Source of the DNA: Clostridium rhizosphaerae
GTDB lineage: Bacteria > Bacillota > Clostridia > Clostridiales > Clostridiaceae
Length of the DNA: 64,000 nt
Assembly (NCBI RefSeq): GCF_016765585.1
Contig: NZ_JAESWC010000002.1
Coordinates: 62,001 to 126,000 of the forward strand
Direction: 5' to 3'
The position numbers were made by a program, and so were the translations under genes. The first letter of the stretch is position 1. Each line of letters opens with the position of its first letter. Under the pieces are notes generated by a model. The model saw only the letters and a program-made list of their open reading frames with translations, made no database searches and was not told the origin of the DNA. Positions 9,185 to 17,600 of the stretch are shown here, piece after piece.

Positions 9185-10102
9185 ATGAGTAAGCCATTTG
9201 CTGTAATCGTTATTTTAATGTCTCTTGTTTTATTAGGTTTATCAATGGCCAACCCCCTTCAAAGCTATAATTTTTCTTTTTTATCTTCCTCAAACGATAG
9301 TAAATCAGTCAAGCCTGTTGTTTTTCCATATCATGATTATAATAATTTTATAGAATCCTTAGGTGATTTTACTTATGTGGCTCATCGTGGTGCACCAATG
9401 ATATCAAAGGAACCGGAAAATTCTATTGAAGCTTTTAAAGCTGCAAAGGAATCTGGCTACAAGATAGTCGAAACAGATTTGCAATTAACAAAAGATGGAC
9501 AATGGATTATAATGCATGACTATATTTTAGATAGAACTACAAACGGCAAGGGCACTGTTAGGAGCCATTCATTAAAGGAAATAGAAGGACTAAGATTAAA
9601 AGGAAATGTTAATGAGAGTCTTTCCATACCTACCCTTGAGGATTTTCTTAAACTATGCGGCAGCGAAAAATTAATACCTATTTTAGATATTAAACCTAAT
9701 GAAAAACAAATATCCTCTAGAAGCTATAATAATTTATTAAACAGCTTAAATAAATACAAATTATTGGACAAGTCTATATTTTGCTCCTATTCAAAGGAAG
9801 TTTTGTTTGAATTAAGAAAACGCAGTGATGCAACTACTATTGCTGTCATGATGGATGTAAATCAGGATAATTTAGATTTTGCTAACAAATTAAGAAATGC
9901 CTTTATGTACTGTAATTATGAGAATACTTCTGATGAAAAAATACAACTTATAAATAATAATAAGTTAAAGTTTGGAGTTTGGACTGTAAACGATGAAATT
10001 GTTGCTGATTATTTTTATAAAAAAGGTGCAATCATGATTGTAACTGATAAATTAAAGTTAAAAACTAAAGATGTGTTACTTAAGAATATATCAACAATGT
10101 AG
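9185..10102 (+). CDS. Glycerophosphodiester phosphodiesterase, membrane-anchored
   Basis: Hydrolyses glycerophosphodiesters to glycerol-3-phosphate and an alcohol. An N-terminal hydrophobic segment (about 5-25) points to export or anchoring. The GDPD core is clear: VAHRGAP with the first catalytic His, PENSIEAF, ETDLQLTKDGQWIIMHD with the metal ligands and second His, then DRTTNGKG. ILDIKPNE supplies another metal-ligand Glu/Lys region, and FGVWTVND plus the C-terminal IVTDKL complete the barrel. 305 residues. RBS AAGGAGA. The gap upstream carries a 10-bp inverted repeat (9088-9097 and 9161-9170). Confidence 0.92.
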   Translation: MSKPFAVIVILMSLVLLGLSMANPLQSYNFSFLSSSNDSKSVKPVVFPYHDYNNFIESLGDFTYVAHRGAPMISKEPENSIEAFKAAKESGYKIVETDLQLTKDGQWIIMHDYILDRTTNGKGTVRSHSLKEIEGLRLKGNVNESLSIPTLEDFLKLCGSEKLIPILDIKPNEKQISSRSYNNLLNSLNKYKLLDKSIFCSYSKEVLFELRKRSDATTIAVMMDVNQDNLDFANKLRNAFMYCNYENTSDEKIQLINNNKLKFGVWTVNDEIVADYFYKKGAIMIVTDKLKLKTKDVLLKNISTM

Positions 10103-10142
10103 TGCAGAATGTTGATATGAGTATTTATAGCAATGATTTATA

Positions 10143-10177
10143 AAAAACTGGAGCCTGCTTAAATGACTCCAGTTTTT
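10143..10177. terminator. Bidirectional terminator between convergent genes
   Basis: An 11-bp stem (AAAAACTGGAG at 10143-10153, CTCCAGTTTTT at 10167-10177) has A-rich and T-rich sides, so it can stop transcription from both sides. It overlaps the stop codon of the PHP gene. Confidence 0.85.
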
Positions 10178-11018
10178 ATTTTAGTTTTAAATTTATTGAA
10201 TCCATAAAAATGGTCAGATATTCTCCAGTAAGTGATACACAGCCTATGGAGCCGTGACCATTATCTTTCTTTTCTATTCCATGAAAATCAGAACCCGCAG
10301 TTATAATTTTTTTATATTTTTTGGCTACAGATTTGTAATAATCATTCTGCTTAGGTGTATTCATATGATATATAGCTTCAATACCATCAAATTCATAATT
10401 CATAAGTTCTTCAGCACTTGTCTTCTTGTATAGAATTGGATGGGCCAAAACCACCAATGCATTAACAGATTTTAGTAAATTAATACCTTCCTCTAAGGAC
10501 AAGTTCTTTTTGGGAACATAGGCAGGGCTGTTTTCACCAATAATATTTTTAAATATATATTCCCAGCTGTAGTCATAACCTTTGTCTACAATGGCTTTTG
10601 CAATATGAGGCCTTGCTATTACTCCTTTTGCCTTTCTTAATATATCGTCATAGTCAAGCTCAATATTAAAGTGTTTATCTAGATTTTCTACTATTTTTTT
10701 TCCTCTGTTTATTCTAAAGTCAGTCATTTCCTTCAATATTTTAGAAAAAGTTTTATTTTTATAAGAATCATCTCTAAAATATCCAAGAACATGAATACTT
10801 TCTCCGTTATAGGTTGTTGAAAGCTCTATACCTGGGACAACGGTTATTCCAAGCTCCAAGCCATGAGTAAGCGCCTCTTCTATGCCGGCAGTTGTATCAT
10901 GGTCAGTTATTGATATTATATCAAGACCTTTGATTTTGCATTTATTTACTATCTCTATGGAAGTTAATTTTCCATCAGAGGCATGAGTGTGCATATGTAA
11001 ATCTGCTTTAAGCGTCAT
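10176..11018 (-). CDS. PHP-domain phosphoesterase (TrpH/YciV-like)
   Basis: Metal-dependent phosphoesterase. The N-terminal motif DLHMHTHASDGKL (HxH), ISITDHDT, PGIELSTTY, ARPHIA, LAHPIL and AGSDFHG provide the full set of His/Asp/Glu metal ligands of PHP domains. 280 residues, matching the stand-alone TrpH/RNase AM group, in which characterised members remove nucleotides from short RNAs or act on 3',5'-bisphosphonucleotides. The exact substrate here is unknown. Divergent from folE. Confidence 0.88.
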   Translation of the reverse strand: MTLKADLHMHTHASDGKLTSIEIVNKCKIKGLDIISITDHDTTAGIEEALTHGLELGITVVPGIELSTTYNGESIHVLGYFRDDSYKNKTFSKILKEMTDFRINRGKKIVENLDKHFNIELDYDDILRKAKGVIARPHIAKAIVDKGYDYSWEYIFKNIIGENSPAYVPKKNLSLEEGINLLKSVNALVVLAHPILYKKTSAEELMNYEFDGIEAIYHMNTPKQNDYYKSVAKKYKKIITAGSDFHGIEKKDNGHGSIGCVSLTGEYLTIFMDSINLKLK

Positions 11019-11152
11019 AAAATCATTCCTTTAACTATTAAATAGTGTATTTGTAAAATGTTTTAATTAATTATAAACTATTTTTTTGATATAATAAAGA
11101 ATAAGTTATATAATTTATCTGTAAACAAATGTAATGCAATAGGAGTGTTAAA

Positions 11153-11713
11153 ATGATAGATAAGCTTAAGATAAAAGAAGCAGTAAAAATGATGCTGGAG
11201 GCTATAGGAGAGGATCCTGAGAGGGAAGGCCTTTTGGATACCCCCGACAGAATTGCCAGAATGTATGAAGAAATATTTTCTGGGAATTTTGAAAGTGCTA
11301 AGACTCATTTAGATAGAGTGTTTTCAGTAGAGGAAGATGGTATTGTTTTAGAAAAGGACATACAGTTTTATTCCATGTGTGAGCATCACCTGATACCTTT
11401 TTACGGTAAAGTTCATGTGGCATATATATCAAATGGAAAGGTAACAGGTTTAAGCAAGCTTGCAAGGACTGTTGAAGTTTTTGCTAAGAGACCTCAGCTT
11501 CAGGAGAGAATGACTAATCAAATTGCTAAGGCTTTAATGGAATATTTAAACCCTAAGGGAGTTATGGTAGTTATAGAAGCGGAACATCTTTGCATGACTA
11601 TGAGGGGAGTAAAAAAGCCAGGAAGTAAAACAGTAACAACCGCATATCTTGGTGATTTTAAAGATAATGAAAGCTTAAAAAATGAGGTTTTTAGAATGAT
11701 AAGCTTAAGCTAA
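11153..11713 (+). CDS. folE: GTP cyclohydrolase I
   Basis: First step of tetrahydrofolate synthesis: GTP to dihydroneopterin triphosphate. It has [20 protein letters not shown], the zinc-site motif [17 protein letters not shown] near residue 75, [16 protein letters not shown] and the second zinc Cys in [12 protein letters not shown]. 186 residues, normal length. RBS AGGAG. Two TATAAT boxes (11090-11095 and 11109-11114) lie upstream, but no clear -35 is seen. First gene of a folE-folP-folBK run with very short gaps. Confidence 0.97.
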   Translation: MIDKLKIKEAVKMMLEAIGEDPEREGLLDTPDRIARMYEEIFSGNFESAKTHLDRVFSVEEDGIVLEKDIQFYSMCEHHLIPFYGKVHVAYISNGKVTGLSKLARTVEVFAKRPQLQERMTNQIAKALMEYLNPKGVMVVIEAEHLCMTMRGVKKPGSKTVTTAYLGDFKDNESLKNEVFRMISLS

Positions 11714-11727
11714 AAGGGGGACAAAAG

Positions 11728-12534
11728 ATGTTTATTGGAAACAAGGAATTTAAACTAGAGGAAAGAACTTACATAATGGGAATTTTAAATGCTACACCTG
11801 ATTCTTTTTCTGATGGCGGAAAATTCAATAATATAGAAGCTGCTTTAGCACATGCAAGAGAAATGCTTGAAGAGGGTGCAGATATTATAGATGTAGGGGG
11901 AGAATCAACAAGACCAAACCATCTTCCTGTAAATGAAGAAGAAGAGATAAAAAGAGTTATACCTATAATAGAAGCACTTTCTAAGGAAACTCACGTACCT
12001 ATTTCTGTTGATACTTATAAAGGAAGGGTGGCAGAACTTGCGGTAAAAGCTGGAGCTTCCATAATAAATGATGTTTGGGGCTTTAAGAAGGATAAATATA
12101 TCGCAGAGGTTGCAGCGAAATATAATACAGTAAATATTCTTATGCATAACAAGGATAATATGGACTATAAAAGCCTTATGGATGATTTATTGAAGGATTT
12201 AGAAGAAAGTATTAATATAGCTTTAAGTGCGGGAGTAAAAGCTGAGAATATAATTTTAGATCCTGGTATAGGCTTTGCAAAGACCTATGAGCAGAATTTA
12301 GAGGTTATGAATAAGCTTGAGTATCTTAAAAAGTTAAAACTTCCTGTTCTTCTTGGAACCTCAAGAAAATCGATGATAGGAAATGCATTAAACTTACCTT
12401 CCCATGATAGAATAGAGGGTACCCTTGCTACAACTGTAATAGGTATTATAAAGGGCTGTGATTTTGTTAGAGTTCATGATGTGAAGGAAAATAAAAGAGC
12501 GGCAGTAATGACTGACGCAATAGTTAGGAGATAG
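11728..12534 (+). CDS. folP: Dihydropteroate synthase
   Basis: Condenses hydroxymethyl-dihydropterin diphosphate with p-aminobenzoate and is the sulfonamide target. Signatures: MGILNATPDSFSDGG near residue 17, DVGGESTRPN near 56, SVDTYKG, NDVWGFK, DPGIGFAKT near 179, LLGTSRKS and the C-terminal VRVHDV. 268 residues, normal. RBS AAGGGGG. Second gene of the folate operon. Confidence 0.97.
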   Translation: MFIGNKEFKLEERTYIMGILNATPDSFSDGGKFNNIEAALAHAREMLEEGADIIDVGGESTRPNHLPVNEEEEIKRVIPIIEALSKETHVPISVDTYKGRVAELAVKAGASIINDVWGFKKDKYIAEVAAKYNTVNILMHNKDNMDYKSLMDDLLKDLEESINIALSAGVKAENIILDPGIGFAKTYEQNLEVMNKLEYLKKLKLPVLLGTSRKSMIGNALNLPSHDRIEGTLATTVIGIIKGCDFVRVHDVKENKRAAVMTDAIVRR

Positions 12535-12539
12535 ATTGC

Positions 12540-13367
12540 ATGGATAAAATTAACATAGAGGATTTGGAAGTTTATGCTTACCATGGAGTAAATCCTGAGG
12601 AAAAGGCTATGGGACAAAAATTTTTAATATCTTTAGAACTTTCGCTAGACCTTGAAGATGCAGGAAATTCTGATGACCTAGATAAAACTGTAAATTATGG
12701 TGAGTTATGCTTAGCTGCAGAGGAAGAGTTTAAGAAGGAAAAATACGATTTGATTGAAAGTGCTGCTGAGAAGCTTGCCCAATTTATACTTAATAAGTAT
12801 GAATTAGTAAAATCAATTAAGGTTTGTATTAAAAAACCTTGGGCTCCGATAGGAAGGCCATTGAGGTATGCTTCTGTTGAGGTAGAAAGGGGCTGGCATA
12901 CTGCTTATATTGCATTAGGTTCGAATTTAGGAGACAAAAATAGTTATCTTAAGGATGCTATAGATAAAATAGATAAACTGCCAGGTACCATAGTAAAAAA
13001 AGTATCTGGTATGTATGAAACAAAACCAGTAGGATATTTAGAGCAGGACAATTTTTTAAACTGCGTCATAGAAATAAAAACACTTTATTCACCAAAGAAA
13101 CTTTTAGAACAGCTTATGATTATAGAACAAATTCTTAAAAGAGAAAGAATTATTAAATGGGGACCAAGAACTATAGATTTAGATATAATATTTTATGATG
13201 ATATGGTAATAAGCAGCGAGGAGTTAATCGTGCCTCATCCAAGGATGCATGAAAGACTTTTTGTTCTAAAACCTCTTAATGATATAGCACCATATTTAAT
13301 GCATCCTTTACTTAACAAAAGAATAATGAATATTTTTGAAGAGCTTTCAAGGGTTTCAGAATTATAA
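12540..13367 (+). CDS. folK: Bifunctional dihydroneopterin aldolase / HPPK (FolB-FolK fusion)
   Basis: Residues 1-118 match dihydroneopterin aldolase (DKINIEDLEVYAYHGVNPEEK and a C-terminal IKKPWAPIG with the catalytic-region Lys). Residues 121-275 match hydroxymethyl-dihydropterin pyrophosphokinase (TAYIALGSNLGDKNSYL, then WGPRTIDLDIIFYDD and VPHPRMHERLFVL). One polypeptide thus carries two successive pathway steps. It starts 6 bases after folP, with AGGAG inside the folP end. No DHFR or folC gene is nearby. Confidence 0.95.
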   Translation: MDKINIEDLEVYAYHGVNPEEKAMGQKFLISLELSLDLEDAGNSDDLDKTVNYGELCLAAEEEFKKEKYDLIESAAEKLAQFILNKYELVKSIKVCIKKPWAPIGRPLRYASVEVERGWHTAYIALGSNLGDKNSYLKDAIDKIDKLPGTIVKKVSGMYETKPVGYLEQDNFLNCVIEIKTLYSPKKLLEQLMIIEQILKRERIIKWGPRTIDLDIIFYDDMVISSEELIVPHPRMHERLFVLKPLNDIAPYLMHPLLNKRIMNIFEELSRVSEL

Positions 13368-13369
13368 TT

Positions 13370-13400
13370 AAAAAATCTTGCATTTTGTGCAAGATTTTTT
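13370..13400. terminator. Bidirectional terminator between folBK and a convergent gene
   Basis: A 13-bp stem (AAAAAATCTTGCA / TGCAAGATTTTTT) closes a 5-base loop, with A/T tracts on both sides. Confidence 0.9.
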
Positions 13401-13406
13401 ATTTGT

Positions 13407-14681
13407 TTATTTATGAAATATAGGCTTTTCGTACCAGTCTGCTAAGTAGTCATAGGTATTTTGAAGCTTATTATAAAGATTATCAGGGAAATCATAGGTT
13501 TCAAGCTCAACACCTGATTTTAGCAGCTTATTTCTAGAGCCCATAAATATTCCCCCAATGGATGTGGCGCTGTAATGCCAATTGCCTTTTATGGTTTCTA
13601 TAAAGGATAGAACTCCTGAGGAAAAGGCAGGAGCAATATATGGTTTAAATCCAAAGGTACGTACATCTAAGTTGGCGTTCTTTGTTCTTACAGTTAAATA
13701 ATCTGAAAGCTTCTCATTATAGTTTTTTATGCTGTCGGCTACTACAACACCTTCTCCATGAGGACCAAAGCATCTTCCTTCAGTTAAATATTGAAGAGCG
13801 CCTTCCTCCTCAGCAAAATAGGCTGCTCTTCCATGCATAACTCCTAGACCGTAAGCTCTGATCTGTTCAGGTGCAAGACCTTTAAAGTCCATATTGCCGT
13901 CTTCATCCATGTTGCTGAAGTTGTAGGCTATATTACTTAAAAGATCAACAGGATCTGACATAACTATGAATAGACCCTTAAAGTTTTTTTCTCTGGCAAG
14001 CTTAGAATACTGCTTTAATACCTCAGCATTGCCTTCGAATTGAGCAATTCTAACATCTTCAGGTTCTTTACCTACCTCAGGTACGCCTACAGAAATACAA
14101 AATACGAACATATCGCAATCAAACATAGTATCCTCTGTTAATGGATAAAGCTTTGGAGGTATCATCTCATATGAAGGAGAGAGTACTTGTGCTGCTTCGT
14201 ACTTCCATCGCTTTATTCTATTAGGATCTATATCATAAAGTCCAATTTCTGATACATAATCTGAGGCAGCAAGTCTAAGTCCTGCAGCAAGGTTTCCTCC
14301 TACATCTCCAAGTCCTATAATATTTATTCTCCATTTGCCTTGAGGAAGTGCAGGTCCATCTATAACTTCTTCCCAATTAGGAAAAGTTGCATTTATACAT
14401 GTAATTTCTCTATTACTGATTTTATTCTTAATCCAATCAGGAATATCAGAGGCTTCAGCTGTGCTGCTTTGGTTTTTTAGAAGCTTAAGATCTTCTTTTT
14501 CAAGAAAGAGCTCTGAAGGGTTTGTAACACAAAAGCTTCTTCTGCTTTTCCTAGGGTTCATATTTGTTAAAGAATAAATAATTCCATCAGTGTTTTTTGC
14601 TTCTTCCTCAGAAATTATTTCGTAGCTATCTCTTGGAATTTTAGATAAAACAATTTTACCTTTTATTTTATAAAATATCAT
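13407..14681 (-). CDS. Malate/lactate-dehydrogenase-like NAD-binding protein
   Basis: 424 residues. Residues 1-130 have no recognised fold. From about 137 a Rossmann motif NIIGLGDVGGNLAAGLRLA begins, then IGLYDIDPNR with the acidic residue that holds the NAD ribose. VMSDPVDLL near 245 matches the N-P-V-D segment of lactate/malate dehydrogenases, and FGPHGEGVVV near 306 has the active-site His as in the G-x-H-G motif. Probably a distant LDH/MDH relative with an extra N-terminal region and unknown substrate. It lies 16 bases after the multidomain gene on the same strand, with AAGGGG before the ATG, so the two are likely one operon. Confidence 0.7.
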   Translation of the reverse strand: MIFYKIKGKIVLSKIPRDSYEIISEEEAKNTDGIIYSLTNMNPRKSRRSFCVTNPSELFLEKEDLKLLKNQSSTAEASDIPDWIKNKISNREITCINATFPNWEEVIDGPALPQGKWRINIIGLGDVGGNLAAGLRLAASDYVSEIGLYDIDPNRIKRWKYEAAQVLSPSYEMIPPKLYPLTEDTMFDCDMFVFCISVGVPEVGKEPEDVRIAQFEGNAEVLKQYSKLAREKNFKGLFIVMSDPVDLLSNIAYNFSNMDEDGNMDFKGLAPEQIRAYGLGVMHGRAAYFAEEEGALQYLTEGRCFGPHGEGVVVADSIKNYNEKLSDYLTVRTKNANLDVRTFGFKPYIAPAFSSGVLSFIETIKGNWHYSATSIGGIFMGSRNKLLKSGVELETYDFPDNLYNKLQNTYDYLADWYEKPIFHK

Positions 14682-14697
14682 TAGTTAACCCCTTTCT

Positions 14698-17600
14698 TTA
14701 TTGAGAATTAATTATATTATCAAGTCTCAATAACAGTTCTAAATCATTTTTTATATAATTTGAAGGACTTAAGTTCAAATCGTAATTAATATTTTTTCCT
14801 CTGTCAGGACATCGTGGAATAGTAAAAACCTGGCCTAAATTTAGGAGGCTTAAATTTCTTTCATGGAGGATATGATACTCCTCCTCTATAGTTGAAAGTA
14901 TATGCAGTGCATTTTCAAGACATACCTTTGAAAGATTATAAACTGCACTTTTATTTGAATTTCTTATAAAGGTTGGAGAAGTATATGGCATAATAAGATT
15001 AATTGAAGGCAGCAGGTTTCTTTCGGGGAAGCTGCCTCTCCAAAGAGCATCTCCTCCTATAAAAGGATATAGAGAGTTTTCATTAAACCATATTTTTAAT
15101 CTTGGTATAAAATATACAAAATCAACTTCTCTGTTTTGGATATCCATAAGATCTTTGCCACGCCCGGACAATATACCGCATACGATCTTTTGAACCTTTA
15201 TGTTTTTCTCCTTAAATAATGGGTCAAGAGCTTTCATCCTATAACCTTTATGAAGTATATTATCTACTAATATAACAGGTTTCCTAAAGGATTTCAGCAT
15301 TTTAACCTGAGTTTCTAAATCAAGATAATATGGAAAAGGGCCAATATTAAAATTCTTCATAGTGGGCTCAAAAAGTTTTTCTGTATGCAGGGCCTTTGTA
15401 ACTGTATTAGGTATTACATATCTTTCTAATATATCACCATAAGGTACGCACATAGAATTTCCAAGTTTTCTTGGAATGGAAATTTCAGTCGGAACATTGT
15501 TTTCATTACATATTTTTTTAATCATAGATTGATGAAGCATGCTGCTGTCAAAGCTTAGTATAAGCTCACCAGGGTAAAGCTTTGTAAGTGCTTCCTGAAG
15601 CTTCCGTCTTGCTACTGATACAGCAGAGCGTATTTTCACATTGCCCCTAAAAGGTTCCTTTAATAGGTTTTCCGTATCTAAATTTAATACACATGGTGTA
15701 CTCATATCTACTACAAGGGCCGGATTGTCTATTGATGAGCTTGGGACATACTTAAAACCCTGGAGCTTTAAAAGCTCATAAATTGTGGAGGAACAGGAAT
15801 CCGTAAGGCTATTTTTAAATATAGCAAACTCGTAGTCCCTTGATAAGCAAAATGCAAGGGTTTCTGTTATTATGATCTGATCAAGAGATTTATACTTGTC
15901 AGGATTTTTCACGCCAACACCATGAATTAATACAGTTCTGCCAGTGCTTTGCTCTCTAATATATTGAGAAAGTTTTATATCTTTAAGTTCTTCGTATAGT
16001 GCGCTTGAACGTATCCAGTGAAACAGCGAAAATCCAACTGCTTCATTTTTGTTTAAAGTGTTTCTTATAATAATGAGCCTGCCAGACGGTTTCGTCATAG
16101 TTTCCTTTATTTTATGATATAAAACATCTTTTTGCATGCCGGTTATGGAATAAATATCTAATAAGATTTCTTCAGTAATTTCTTCAAAAACCTCAACCTT
16201 AAGCCATAAGGAACTAACAGAGACTTTTTCCTGAGGCTCTCTTTGATAAAAGCCATTTTCGTAAATGTATTTTTGAGCAAGAGGATCTATAAGACTTGAG
16301 ATATCTCTGCTTTCATCTATATAGTTTCTGATTTGAGTAGAACTTATATCTGAATATCTTGAAGGCAATGCAATCCATTCTATCTTACCGTCTATATTTT
16401 TTACAGCTGCTTCAAGTTTTTTGTTTTTACCACGTTCAAATATAATATGATTAAAGCTGTGTATAGACTCTGGTGTTCTAGAGGATTTATAAGAGGAGGC
16501 ATTAAGAACAACATCGCTTCCAACAGCTATATAGACTTCAGAATTTTGAAAACTAGACTTTAAGTTTTTCAAATCTTCTTCATTTGCTATATTTACAGGC
16601 AGTGTATGAGGATATACATAAATATTTAATTCATTTGCAACAGACATGCTGACAATACGTCGTCTAAGCATATTTGGCAAGGTCTTTTTAGACCATGAAA
16701 ATTCATCCACTGAAAGATAAACCTCAAAACCTCTATCCCTTATAAATTTAGCTATTTCCTTGTGGCTTTGTGAGAAGGGATCAAAGGTTCCAGGGAAGAA
16801 AGCTACTTTGCTCGGAATTTCGATATTAATACTTCCCTTAATAAAGCTGTAGTCAGAAATAAATCTATACAAGTGATTTAAGGCAGCTGAGTTTGATAAA
16901 AATAATAGCTCTTCTCCTTGAGTATCTGTAATCATTGTAAGTATTTTTTTGCTTATCAGCTTAAAAATAACTTCTTTATTATCCAGGCTAAGATTAGTTG
17001 TTCCAAAGATATCTTTCCCGAGTACACTGAAAGCTGTTTGTCTTGATTTGGTCTCATAGTCGGCAAGGGAGTTTAATAATATTCCAAGCATAAAGACCTT
17101 TCTAGTATTATAGTCTTCAAAAGACTCTGAAAATCTATGTTTATAGTTAGGATAGTTAGAGATAGCTACACCTATAGTTTTAAGAATTAAGGATTTAACA
17201 TTAGAACTAGAGGTTTTAATTTTGTTTTGCAAATCTTCTATAATCTCATCTAGTTCAACAGGCTGCAGCCATAGAATAATTTGCCCTATATAGTGAGGAA
17301 TGTATTCAGTAAATCTATTTCCCTCTATTTCGAGTGCTCGTAAAAGCTCTACAGCAACTTCGTTTCTTTCCGCAAGAGATATATGAGGCATTATTTCTAA
17401 AATAGCATCTCCAGCTGTATTACGTACATTTTCTATTGCGCTCACCTTTAACAAATTACAAAAGTGAATGGCTGTATGAAGTCCGTTTCCTTCGATATTT
17501 TTTAAGGTATAATCAAGAAGAAGTAAGATTTGACTTCTTTTTCTTATCCAATCTGTAGCGGTTTTTAGGTTGCTTAGAAAAATATCGGATATCTTCTTTT

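Noticed and set aside
11019-11152. Folate-sensing (THF) riboswitch before folE
   Set aside because: The region is too short and AT-rich and lacks the conserved THF riboswitch core.
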